Assembly (NCBI GenBank): GCA_963711035.1
Contig: CAVQCN010000003.1
Location: 124,001-188,000 of the forward strand
Source: WHTK01 sp963711035
GTDB taxonomy: Bacteria; Chloroflexota; Dehalococcoidia; DSTF01; WHTK01
Direction of reading: 5' to 3'
Length of the DNA stretch: 64,000 nucleotides
Part shown: piece after piece, positions 35,165 through 43,458 of the stretch
How positions within the stretch are numbered: position 1 is the first letter of the stretch
How the letters are laid out: every line of letters begins with the position of its first letter
Notes under the pieces: generated by a model
The model's database searches: none
What the model saw: the letters and a program-made list of their open reading frames with translations, nothing else
Told to the model about the DNA's origin: nothing
Translations under genes and position numbers: made by a program

Positions 35165-35314
35165 ATGAGGTCGCCGCATCGAATTTGGCATGCCCTGTTC
35201 GGGCACAAGAACCTCTATGTTGATCTGGCTGGCGAGCACTGGACGGCGAGCTGCGACTGCGGCTTTCAGTTCCGCGTGCGCGAGTTCACGATGAGCAAAA
35301 TCGGCGCGCCGTAG
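35165..35314 (+). CDS. Small CxC protein of unknown function
   Basis: A 49-residue frame (MRSPHRIWHALFGHKN at the start) is preceded by GGAGGGAGCC, a near-ideal ribosome-binding site for ATG 35165. The second half has ASCDCGFQF, a Cys-x-Cys that could bind metal or form a redox pair, followed by a basic segment. No family was recognised. The strong start signal and the tight fit between the lipoprotein and reductase genes support a real short gene. Confidence 0.55.
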   Translation: MRSPHRIWHALFGHKNLYVDLAGEHWTASCDCGFQFRVREFTMSKIGAP

Positions 35315-35380
35315 CCAGAAGTTCGTGCTGCGACTCCACTGCGTCCTCTACGCAACCTTCAGTCATCGTATGCTCCGGGC

Positions 35381-36313
35381 ATGACATCTGACGCAGGCTT
35401 TTCACACGGTCGCCTCGCCCGGCGTATCCAGCGCGGCGAGTTCGCCGTGACCTGTGAGCTGTCGCCGCCGCGCGGCGCGACCCTGGAGCCGCTGCGCCGT
35501 AAGGCGGAGCAGATCCACGACTGGGTTGACGCAGCTACCGTGACCGACGGTCAGGGTGCTCAGACACGGCTCTCGAGCTGGGCAGGCAGCATCGCTGTGA
35601 TGCGCGCCGACGTGGAGCCGATCATGCTGCTGCAGTGCCGCGACCGAAACCGCCTCGGCCTGCAGGCGGACCTGCTCGGCGCCGCCGGCGTCGGCATCCC
35701 CAACGTCGTGCTGCAGACCGGCGACACGGCGGTGCATGGCGACCAGCCTGGCGCCCTCGACGTCTTCGATCTCGACTCGCTGGCCGCGATTCGGGCGGCG
35801 CAGGGGTTGAAAGAGAAGCACATGCTCTCCGGCCGTGAGCTTCCCGCTGCTCCCGAGTGGCTGATCGGCTGCGTCGAGGACGGAACGCCCGCTGACCTGC
35901 ATCGGGTCGACCGGCTTGCGGCCAAGATCGAGGCTGGCGCCCAGTTCGTCGAGACGCAGTACGTTTTCGACCTGCAGCGCTTCCGGCGCTGGATGCAGGC
36001 GGTGCGCGACCGCGGCCTCGACCGGCGCTGCGCCATCCTGGTCGGCGTCGGCCCGATAACCTCGGTCAACGGTCTCGCCTTCCTCGAGAGCCTGGACGAT
36101 ATCTACCTGCCCGACGAGGTCAAACGCCGCCTGCACGAGGTGCCCGAGGGTCAGCTCACGCAGGCAGGCGTCGACCTCTGTGTGGAGACGATCCGGGTGA
36201 TCCGGGAGGAGCCTGGCGTGGCCGGCATCTACCTGCTGGCCTCGAACCGCGAGCAGCTCATCCCGCAAATCCTCGAGGCCAGCGGCATCGGCAAGCGGCC
36301 ACCGCTCGTCTAG
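35381..36313 (+). CDS. Methylenetetrahydrofolate reductase family protein
   Basis: The 310-residue protein has the MTHFR (MetF) barrel pattern: FAVTCELSPPRGATLEPLRR at the first strand with the catalytic-type Glu, TVTDGQGAQTRLSSW, HMLSGREL-like insertion, and AKIEAGAQFVETQYVFDLQR, the strongly conserved segment. It should use FAD and NAD(P)H or a partner to reduce methylene-THF to methyl-THF. It appears closer to the short acetogen/actinobacterial branch (MetF2-like) than to E. coli MetF. Nothing adjacent is clearly related to one-carbon metabolism. Confidence 0.85.
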   Translation: MTSDAGFSHGRLARRIQRGEFAVTCELSPPRGATLEPLRRKAEQIHDWVDAATVTDGQGAQTRLSSWAGSIAVMRADVEPIMLLQCRDRNRLGLQADLLGAAGVGIPNVVLQTGDTAVHGDQPGALDVFDLDSLAAIRAAQGLKEKHMLSGRELPAAPEWLIGCVEDGTPADLHRVDRLAAKIEAGAQFVETQYVFDLQRFRRWMQAVRDRGLDRRCAILVGVGPITSVNGLAFLESLDDIYLPDEVKRRLHEVPEGQLTQAGVDLCVETIRVIREEPGVAGIYLLASNREQLIPQILEASGIGKRPPLV

Positions 36314-36429
36314 CGGGTTATGCGCTTCCGAGGCGCTGATGAGATGTTAACGACAACGAGGAGACTGCAACGCCGTAACGTGGCACACTGAAAATGTGAA
36401 TGGAACACGCGGGGCTGGCTGGAGAGAGC

Positions 36430-37482
36430 ATGGACTCACTTGCTGATGCCTCCGGGCTGAAGACGCTCCGCAAACCCCAGGGCCTCAACCTCCTGCGACA
36501 GCGCCGCTACGGCGCTCTCATTGGTTCCAACAGCTTCACCGCCCTCGGCACCAACATGCAGCAACTGCTGCAGGGCTGGCTTGCCGTAGCGTGGGGCCAC
36601 AGCGTCCTCTTCCTGCTCGTCTTCGGCGCCGCCCGCGTTTTGCCCAAGGTGGCGCTCACCGTCCCCGCCGGCGTCATCTGCGACCGCGTGCCGCGCACTC
36701 GCATCCTGTTTGCGGCCCGCTGGCTCAACGTCCTCGCTTCGCTACTACCGCTTCTCGGCTTCATCCTGCCGATACCGTTCTTCTGGCTACTGAGCGGCAT
36801 AGTCCTCGGCGGCGCGTTGCATGCCTTCGACCTGCCTGCCAGCCGCGCCGTCCTCGGCGACGTCACGGACCGCGAGGACCTCTTCCCGATCGTGGCGTTG
36901 AACAACGGCGGCTCGCATCTGGCGGCGCTCGTCGGCCCCCCTGCAGCGTTCCTGATGGGCCCGGCCGGCTTCGGCGTCTCCGCGGTGCTGCTCGCCTCTG
37001 CAGCAATCGTGACGTTCGCGATCCCGAAGAGCGCGCCGCTGCCTCGGCCGGAGCGTCAGGACGGCTTCGGCGTGAAGCCGCTGGTCCGCTTCGCCCTCGG
37101 CGCGCCTTCCGTGACTGCGCTCGTGGCCCTCGGCCTGGCGCCCGGCGTCATCGACAAGGCGGTCGTCCTTGTGCTGCCCAGCGTGGCCTCGCAGGCGGGC
37201 ACGGTGAGCATGGCGCTCCTCGCTCCGGAGGTGGGCGGCATCGTCGCCGCGCTCGTCGTCTCCTGGGCGTCGATTCGCTTCGGCGTCATCTCCATCGGCG
37301 TCTCCGCGGTGGCCTACGTGGCGCTGCTGGTCATCGCCTTCGGCTACTCCTACGAATCCGAGGTCTTGATCACGGGCCTTGCGCTGGCCGGCGCCGCCAA
37401 GCTCGCGTTCTTCACCTCGACGCAGACCCAGGTGCAGGAACGCGTCCCGCCAGACCTGCGCGGCCGCGTCCTCTCGTTCTGA
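36430..37482 (+). CDS. MFS transporter, C-terminally short
   Basis: ATG 36430 has GGAGAG 3 bases upstream and gives 350 residues; an ATG at 36400 is weaker. The sequence is an MFS_3-type permease with about ten helices, including RYGALIGSNSFTALGTNMQQ and LPASRAVLGDVTDREDLFPI (cytoplasmic loop motif). It stops right after VPPDLRGRVLSF, where family members normally continue with two more helices. Neither other frame supplies them, so it is a real truncation or a short form. The substrate is unknown. It shares about 20-residue patterns with the MFS gene at 43450. Confidence 0.75.
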   Translation: MDSLADASGLKTLRKPQGLNLLRQRRYGALIGSNSFTALGTNMQQLLQGWLAVAWGHSVLFLLVFGAARVLPKVALTVPAGVICDRVPRTRILFAARWLNVLASLLPLLGFILPIPFFWLLSGIVLGGALHAFDLPASRAVLGDVTDREDLFPIVALNNGGSHLAALVGPPAAFLMGPAGFGVSAVLLASAAIVTFAIPKSAPLPRPERQDGFGVKPLVRFALGAPSVTALVALGLAPGVIDKAVVLVLPSVASQAGTVSMALLAPEVGGIVAALVVSWASIRFGVISIGVSAVAYVALLVIAFGYSYESEVLITGLALAGAAKLAFFTSTQTQVQERVPPDLRGRVLSF

Positions 37483-37618
37483 CCGCCCGATTTCCACTTC
37501 CGCAAGCTGCGTAGACGCCTGTCCACGTGTGTAGAATGCACGGGCGAGCGCCGGGCCCAATGGCCGGCCGCCGCTTCTTCATCGAGACCAGGGCAGGCAG
37601 CCCAAGAGGAGGTGCCAC

Positions 37619-38659
37619 GTGTACAACGGTGTCAAGGTTCTGGACGTTCACGGTCACGTCTCCGCTCCGGCGGCGGCGCGAGCCTTCATCGCCGGTATGC
37701 TCGCTTCGAACACGCCGACGCGCAGTCCCATCGCCAGCGGTTTCTCGCCCGCGAGAGGCCGCAACGGGCTCGACCTCTCGGAGGAGGCGTTCCAGGCCTC
37801 GTGCGGCGGCCACGCCGCCTACATGGACGAACGGAACGTCGACGTGCAGATCATCGGTCCGCGCCCCTTCACGACAATGGGCTGGATGGAGCCGCACCTG
37901 ATCCCGTACTGGGTCAGCTTCACGAACGACACCATCCACCTGCAGACCCAGATGTACCCGGACCGCTTCCTCGGTGCCGCGCAGCTGCCGCAGATCTCGG
38001 ATGCGCCCGATCTGAGCAACTGCATCCCGGAGCTGGAGCGCTGCGTCAAGGAGTTCGGCTTCGTAGCCTGCTACCTGACCCCGGATCCGGCCGGCCGCCG
38101 CACGACTCCGGGGATGAACGAGCCCTACTGGTACCCGGTCTACGCAAAATGCCAGGAGCTGGGCGTCCCGATCATCGTGCACGGCACCAACTGTCTCGAC
38201 CCACGCATCCGCATCATTCCGCAGAACTACCAGATCGGCTTCGTCGTCGAGCAGTTCATCGCGACGCAGCTGCTATCGCACTCCGACGTCTTCGAGCGCT
38301 TCCCGGAGCTCAAGGTGATCATGTGCCACTGTGGTGGCGCGCTGGACCGCTTCATTGCGACGGACAACCACCTTGGGCAGAAGGATCTGAGCAACAACCT
38401 GTTCTTCGACACCTGCGCTTACGAGCTCAACTACCTCGAAGCGGCGATCAAGCAGCGCACCGTGGCCCGCACCTGCTACGGTTCCGAGGCGCCCGGCTCC
38501 GGCGGCGCCGTACGACCGGAGACCGGTCTCACCTCGGACAACCTGGTGCCGGTGATCAGCGCCTTCGACTTCCTTTCGGAGGCGGACAAGATCGCGATCT
38601 TCAACACGAACCCGAAGAAAGTCGTGCCGCAGTTCGCCAAGGCCGAAGCCGGCGTCTAG
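37619..38659 (+). CDS. Amidohydrolase family protein (ACMSD/LigJ-like)
   Basis: The 346-residue protein starts at GTG 37619, with KVLDVHGHVSAP holding the HxH metal pair, then PIIVHGTNCLD, VIMCHCGGALDRFIATDNH and, near the end, CYGSEAPGSGGAVRPETG. Members with GSE instead of GSD in the last motif resemble 4-oxalomesaconate hydratase (LigJ) and related decarboxylases or hydratases. So the metal-ligand Asp of ACMSD is replaced by Glu. It likely acts on an aromatic breakdown product, but the substrate is not known. GGAGGTG lies 7 bases upstream. Confidence 0.82.
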   Translation: MYNGVKVLDVHGHVSAPAAARAFIAGMLASNTPTRSPIASGFSPARGRNGLDLSEEAFQASCGGHAAYMDERNVDVQIIGPRPFTTMGWMEPHLIPYWVSFTNDTIHLQTQMYPDRFLGAAQLPQISDAPDLSNCIPELERCVKEFGFVACYLTPDPAGRRTTPGMNEPYWYPVYAKCQELGVPIIVHGTNCLDPRIRIIPQNYQIGFVVEQFIATQLLSHSDVFERFPELKVIMCHCGGALDRFIATDNHLGQKDLSNNLFFDTCAYELNYLEAAIKQRTVARTCYGSEAPGSGGAVRPETGLTSDNLVPVISAFDFLSEADKIAIFNTNPKKVVPQFAKAEAGV

Positions 38660-38677
38660 CTTCTGGTCCTACCAGCG

Positions 38678-38707
38678 AAGGAGCCGTCGAAAGCGGACAG
38701 CTCCTTT
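38678..38707 (+). terminator. Hairpin after the amidohydrolase gene
   Basis: AAGGAGC and its complement GCTCCTT pair across a 16-base interior that itself has short GC matches, 18 bases after the stop codon, ending in TTTGC. Confidence 0.45.
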
Positions 38708-38752
38708 GCTTGGCGAGGCCTACCCCTGCGCATTTCGCAGCCGGCGACGATT

Positions 38753-39040
38753 ATGTTGATAGAGAACATAAGAAAACGCCTGCGCAGGAGTACCGCCTTG
38801 GATTCGTCCGCGTTGATCTTCGTTGGATGTGCCGTTGCCATCGCGGGGCTGCTGAATCAGCTGCGCATGCGTCGCGGCGAGTCAAGGCGCCTGCTCGGTC
38901 CGGCGGCGTCGGTTCGTAGTTACGAACGCGGCAGCCTGAGTGCCCGCGGCCGCGGCGATTCGGCGTCGCTGCGTCTGATGAACGCTGCTCTGATGACCGC
39001 CGGCCTCAGTTTGGCCATCGTCGGCGTGTTTGTCGTCTGA
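38753..39040 (+). CDS. Small two-helix membrane protein
   Basis: The 95-residue product has a basic N-terminus, a helix at about residues 19-37, a Arg/Ser-rich loop and a second helix at 78-95. No family was recognised. It has no strong ribosome-binding site, and its composition fits a real membrane protein. It may be a stress-associated small protein upstream of the helicase, but that is only a guess from order. Confidence 0.5.
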   Translation: MLIENIRKRLRRSTALDSSALIFVGCAVAIAGLLNQLRMRRGESRRLLGPAASVRSYERGSLSARGRGDSASLRLMNAALMTAGLSLAIVGVFVV

Positions 39041-39208
39041 ATCGCGCGGTTCTATCCATAACGCTCGTGCTATACTGAACAAAGTACAGCGCCTGAATGA
39101 TGAGTCTCCGATAGGCGGTAATGACCGCGCTTCGTCTTCTGGAATCGAATATCTCACTATCGATCTTGCGTCCATTCGGAGAGGTGCAAGCTCCCGAAAG
39201 GAACGCCG

Positions 39209-40507
39209 TTGTCATTCTCTAGCTTCAGGCTCCGCAAGACGAGCCTGGACGTCCTCACATCTCAAGGCATCACCGATCCTACCCTCATCCAACAAGAATC
39301 CATCCCCACGCTCCTCGAAGGCCACGATCTCATTGCTCAGGCCAAGACCGGCTCCGGCAAGACGCTCGCCTTTGGCCTGCCGCTGATCGAGGTTATCGAT
39401 CCGGAGGTCAAGAAGCCCCAGGCCCTCGTCCTGACGCCGACGCGTGAGCTGGCGCAGCAGGTCGGCAGCGTCATCGGCAGTCTGGCGAAGCCCGCCGGCC
39501 TCTCGCTGGTCATGCTGTTCGGCGGCGTTGGCTATGGCCCGCAGGACGATGCGCTGGCCGCCGGCGCCCAGATCGTCGTGGGCACGCCGGGGCGTATCCT
39601 CGACCACCTGCGCCGCGGCTCGCTGCGCCTCAATGAGCTCACTTATCTCGTGCTGGACGAGGCGGACCAGATGCTGGACAAGGGCTTCGGTCCCGACGTC
39701 GAGCGCATCATTTCCATGACGCCGCAATCACGCCAGACAGCGCTCTTCTCGGCCACCACGCCCGGCTGGGTGAAAGACGTCTCAGCGCGCTACCTTTACG
39801 AGCCAAAGCACGTCTCGATTGGCGTGACGGAAGAGGCGCCGCCCGAGATCGAGCACAGCATCGTCGAAGTCTGGTCCGGCGACAAATTCAACGTCCTCGT
39901 AGCGTTGCTGGACCAGCCCGCCGCCGGTGCAACGCTGGTCTTCGGTCGCACGCGACACGGCGTCATCAACCTGGCGCGGCGTCTGAACCGCCTCGGCTTC
40001 GAGGTCGAAGCGCTGCAGGGGGACCTCAGCCAGCCGGCACGAGACCGCATCGTCAAGCGCTTCCGCGAGGGCCGCATCCCGATTCTGCTCGCGACCAACG
40101 TCGCTGCTCGCGGCCTCGACATGCTGAACATCACCCGCGTCATCAATTACGACCTGCCGGAGACGGGTGAGCTGTTCGTCCACCGCGTCGGCCGCACCGG
40201 GCGCATGGGGCGCTCCGGCACGGCGATCACGCTGCTGGCCGCGACGGAGCTGCAGAAGATGCACGAGATCGAGCGCACGCTGGGCCACAAGCTGCCGCGC
40301 GTGTCGGTCGCTCAGCTCGACACGCTGGCGCCGTCCGCCGCCGAACTCGCCGAAGCACAGCAGAACATATTCGAGCCTGAGATAGAAGACGAGCCCGTCG
40401 AAGCAGCCGCGCCGCCGGCACAGCCCGCCAACCCGAACCGCAGGCCTCGCCGTCGCCGTCGCGGGCCGCGCCCCGGCTCCGCGGCCGAGGCGGCTCCCGC
40501 GATCTAA
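39209..40507 (+). CDS. DEAD-box RNA helicase
   Basis: The 432-residue protein starts at TTG 39209 with AAAGGA upstream. Motifs are in order: AKTGSGKT (45-52), TPTREL, VLDEADQM, SATTPGW, the Q motif region IQQESIP, and the C-terminal VFGRTRHGVINL, ATNVAARGLD and HRVGRTGR. The tail (NRRPRRRRRGPRPGS) is very basic, a common RNA-binding ending of RhlE/CshA-type helicases. A probable role is RNA remodelling in ribosome assembly or decay. A 168-base leader with a TATACT box at 39071 precedes it. Confidence 0.94.
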   Translation: MSFSSFRLRKTSLDVLTSQGITDPTLIQQESIPTLLEGHDLIAQAKTGSGKTLAFGLPLIEVIDPEVKKPQALVLTPTRELAQQVGSVIGSLAKPAGLSLVMLFGGVGYGPQDDALAAGAQIVVGTPGRILDHLRRGSLRLNELTYLVLDEADQMLDKGFGPDVERIISMTPQSRQTALFSATTPGWVKDVSARYLYEPKHVSIGVTEEAPPEIEHSIVEVWSGDKFNVLVALLDQPAAGATLVFGRTRHGVINLARRLNRLGFEVEALQGDLSQPARDRIVKRFREGRIPILLATNVAARGLDMLNITRVINYDLPETGELFVHRVGRTGRMGRSGTAITLLAATELQKMHEIERTLGHKLPRVSVAQLDTLAPSAAELAEAQQNIFEPEIEDEPVEAAAPPAQPANPNRRPRRRRRGPRPGSAAEAAPAI

Positions 40508-40556
40508 GGGCGGTGCTTCTGTTTCGCCTCGGCTGGCAGCTAAGCTAGATACGATC

Positions 40557-41405
40557 ATGCCTTGTGCCATTTGCGGTGCCCAACTGCCCGAAGGCGCCAA
40601 CTACTGCCCCAATTGCGGCAATCGCGTCCAACGACGGCAGCAGCTTGCCGGGGAGCCGCCCGAAAGCGTTTGGCGCCGTCCCGACCCGAACCGGTCGCCG
40701 AGTCCTTTTATCGAGCCGTTGACTGCGACCGCCAGTGAACCGCCACCCTCAGTATCCGTCGAACCGATAATCGAGTCGCCGGCCGTGGCACCTCCTGCAC
40801 CGGAGTCCCGCCGCAACCTCCAGATCGCTACGCCGTCCGTTCCGCCTCCTCCGACGCGGCCCGCAGCACCTCCGCCCCAGCCGATCGTCACCCTGGATGA
40901 TGACGTGCTGCTGTTCAGCTTCTGGCAGATCGGAGCCCTGGCCGGGCTGGGCCTGGCGGTGCTCGGCACGGTGCTGGCCTGGGTACGTGTCTCGGATGGC
41001 CTCGTCGACAGCACGGCGTCGGCCTGGAGCAACGACGCCCGCTTCCGCCTCGCCGACTGGCTCTCGTCCGGCCTGCCGGTCGATGCCGTCGTCATCGTCG
41101 TCTTGTCCCTGATCGGCGCCTATGTCATTGCGAGCGAGCTCATCGACGGCGCGACGCGCATGCGCTACGTCGTGCCCGTGATCGGCACGTTGCTGGCGAT
41201 CCTCGGCATCCTCAACTGGCTCTTCATCGATACGCGCGGTACCGATTTCCCGCGTCTCGGCGTGAGCATCGGCCTGGGACTTTACGTACTGATCGCCGGC
41301 GGCCTCATCGCCGCGGCGTGTGGCCTGGTGGACGAGTTCCAGCGCGAGACAGCGCTGCCGAAACCGAATGCCGAGCCAACTTCGTCTCCCGGCCCCCAAC
41401 GTTGA
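40557..41405 (+). CDS. Zinc-ribbon, four-helix membrane protein
   Basis: The 282-residue protein opens with CAICGAQLPEGANYCPNCG, a zinc ribbon, then a Pro-rich disordered stretch (residues 30-115) and four helices at about 125-145, 180-200, 210-230 and 240-265. Zinc-ribbon membrane proteins of this type have unknown roles. It follows the helicase by 50 bases. Confidence 0.72.
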   Translation: MPCAICGAQLPEGANYCPNCGNRVQRRQQLAGEPPESVWRRPDPNRSPSPFIEPLTATASEPPPSVSVEPIIESPAVAPPAPESRRNLQIATPSVPPPPTRPAAPPPQPIVTLDDDVLLFSFWQIGALAGLGLAVLGTVLAWVRVSDGLVDSTASAWSNDARFRLADWLSSGLPVDAVVIVVLSLIGAYVIASELIDGATRMRYVVPVIGTLLAILGILNWLFIDTRGTDFPRLGVSIGLGLYVLIAGGLIAAACGLVDEFQRETALPKPNAEPTSSPGPQR

Positions 41406-41507
41406 CACTCTGAATCTGCCGAGCGCATCATGGCCCGACTCGCACGAGCGCCGCAGTGAGTTTGCGCGCCTCTGCGCGGGTTTGCGAGTGCCAGGAGCCG
41501 ACCACGT

Positions 41508-42269
41508 ATGAACGATGAGTTTTCGCCCGTCCTCTGCGAGCGCGACGGCGCCATCGCCGTCGTCCGCCTCAACCGTCCCGAGAAGCGGAACGCCATGAAC
41601 CGGGCCCTTTCGGCCCGGCTGGCGGAGATCTTCGACGAGCTGGATGCGGACGAATCGGTCCTGGCCATCGTCCTCACCGGCGCCGGTGACCGCGCCTTCA
41701 GCGCCGGTGCCGACATGAACGAGCGCATGGCGTCGTTCGACAGCGCCGAAGGCTCGCAGAGCCCGGCCGTGGACGGCGTTGCGGCCGTGGCGCGCTGCCG
41801 CAAGCCTGTCATCGCCGCTATCAACGGCTTCGCCTACGGCGGCGGAGCTCGTCTCGCTATCACCGCCGACATTCGTCTTGCTTCCAGCACGGCGCGCATA
41901 CGCTTCGTTGGAGCCTCGTACGGCCTCGTGGTGGGCGGTACGCTGCTGCCCTGGCTGGTCGGTCCGGCCGTCGCCAAGGAGCTGCTGTTCACCGCCCGTA
42001 TCGTCGAGGCGGAGGAGGCGCAGCGTATTGGCCTCGTCAACCACGTCTACCCGCCCGAGCAGCTCATGGACGAAGCGATCGCCATGGCTCGCCTCATCGC
42101 CTCGAACTCGCCGCCGGCGGTGCAGTGGTCGAAACGCGTCGTCGACGCCTCCACGGTCATCGTCGAGGGCCTCGAGGCGGAGGTGCAGGCGAACCAGGCA
42201 ACTCGGCATTCCGAAGACCACAGTAGCCGCTTCCGTGAAGCGACCGAGCGGCTCGTAGGAGGACGATGA
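41508..42269 (+). CDS. Crotonase-fold protein lacking both hydratase glutamates
   Basis: The 253-residue protein has the crotonase layout: AIAVVRLNRPEKRNAMN, AFSAGADMNE (first oxyanion loop) and FAYGGGARLAITADIRLASS (second). In hydratases the GGG segment is followed by a catalytic Glu, here Arg115, and the second Glu lies in a PE motif, here replaced by FVGASYG (residues 133-139). So a hydratase reaction is not expected; another acyl-CoA reaction or a structural role is possible. It is followed one base later by a CoA-transferase gene, suggesting a shared acyl-CoA substrate. Confidence 0.87.
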   Translation: MNDEFSPVLCERDGAIAVVRLNRPEKRNAMNRALSARLAEIFDELDADESVLAIVLTGAGDRAFSAGADMNERMASFDSAEGSQSPAVDGVAAVARCRKPVIAAINGFAYGGGARLAITADIRLASSTARIRFVGASYGLVVGGTLLPWLVGPAVAKELLFTARIVEAEEAQRIGLVNHVYPPEQLMDEAIAMARLIASNSPPAVQWSKRVVDASTVIVEGLEAEVQANQATRHSEDHSSRFREATERLVGGR

Positions 42270-42270
42270 G

Positions 42271-43458
42271 ATGGCTGCACCCGAGGGCGCTCTGACCGGC
42301 TTCAAGCTCCTGGACCTCACCACGGCTCGTTCCGGCCCCACCTGCGTGCGCTTCCTTGCCGACATGGGGGCGGACGTCATCCAGATCGTGCGGCCGTCGT
42401 CCTCCCTGAACGAGACGAGACTGACGATCTTCGACAGCGAAAACCTGCATCGCAACAAGCGGTCGATGGTCCTCGACCTGCAGAAGCCGGAAGGCAAGGA
42501 CGTCTTCATGCGTCTGGTCAAGGATGCGGACATCGTCGTCGAGAACTACCGTCCGGACGTAAAGCACCGCCTGGGCATCGACTACGAGGCGGTTTCGGCA
42601 GTGAACCCGCGCATCGTCTACGGCAGCATCTCCGGCTTCGGCGAAGACGGGCCCTACAAGCGCCGTCCCGCCGTGGACCAGATCATCCAGGCGATGGGCG
42701 GCATGATGAGCATTACGGGCTTTCCCGGCGACCCGCCGTTGCGCGTCGGCATTGCCATCTCCGACCTCTCCGCCGGCATTACGCTGGCGGGTGGCATCCT
42801 GGCCGCGCTGGTCGAGCGCTCTCGCTCCGGCAAGGGACAGTGGGTGCACACGTCGCTGATCGAGGCCATGATCAGCATGCTCGACTTCCAGGCGACGCGC
42901 TGGCTCATCGACCACGAAGTGCCGGGGCCAGCCGGTAACGACCATCCCACTGTCTTCCCGTCCGGCGTCTTCGACACGGCCGAGGGCCAGATCAGCATCG
43001 CGGCGACCAGCAACCGCATGTGGAACGACTTCGTCCGCGTGCTGGAGCTGCCGGAGCTGCTGGAAGACGAGCGCTTTCAGGACCGCGCCGGCCGCGCCCG
43101 CAACCGCGAGGCCCTTCGCGTCATCTGCCAGGAGAGGCTGCTCACCAAGACGGCGCTGCAGTGGACTGACGAGCTCAACGCTGTCGGTGTGCCGGCCGGG
43201 CCGATCTACACCGTCGACCAGACCTTCGCCGACCCCCAGGTGCAGCACCTGCACATGGCTGCGCCGGTCGAGAGCCCCCTCTATGGCCACCTCGACCTGC
43301 TGCGCCTGGCGGTGACCCTCGACCGCACGCCGCCGAGCGTGCGCACTCCCGCACCGGTGCCCGGCGCCGACACCGAGGCTATCCTGCGCGAGAACGGCTT
43401 CAGCGACGCGGAGATCGCGGCGCTCACCGAAGGCGGCGTGGTCTCAGCGTCAGCCTGA
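42271..43458 (+). CDS. Class III CoA-transferase (CaiB/BaiF family)
   Basis: The 395-residue protein has the family pattern: DLTTARSGPTCVRFLADMGA, RNKRSMVLDLQKPEGKDVF, VVENYRPDVKHRLG, QAMGGMMSITGFPGDPP and IAISDLSAG with Asp165 at the position of the catalytic, CoA-ester-forming aspartate. It should move CoA between carboxylic acids. It starts one base after the crotonase gene stop. Its stop overlaps the tail of the minus-strand MFS gene by nine bases. Confidence 0.9.
   Translation: MAAPEGALTGFKLLDLTTARSGPTCVRFLADMGADVIQIVRPSSSLNETRLTIFDSENLHRNKRSMVLDLQKPEGKDVFMRLVKDADIVVENYRPDVKHRLGIDYEAVSAVNPRIVYGSISGFGEDGPYKRRPAVDQIIQAMGGMMSITGFPGDPPLRVGIAISDLSAGITLAGGILAALVERSRSGKGQWVHTSLIEAMISMLDFQATRWLIDHEVPGPAGNDHPTVFPSGVFDTAEGQISIAATSNRMWNDFVRVLELPELLEDERFQDRAGRARNREALRVICQERLLTKTALQWTDELNAVGVPAGPIYTVDQTFADPQVQHLHMAAPVESPLYGHLDLLRLAVTLDRTPPSVRTPAPVPGADTEAILRENGFSDAEIAALTEGGVVSASA

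Noticed and set aside
39041..39208. Cold-shock or helicase leader RNA
   Set aside because: A TATACT box at 39071 is visible, but no convincing -35 or conserved structure could be identified.
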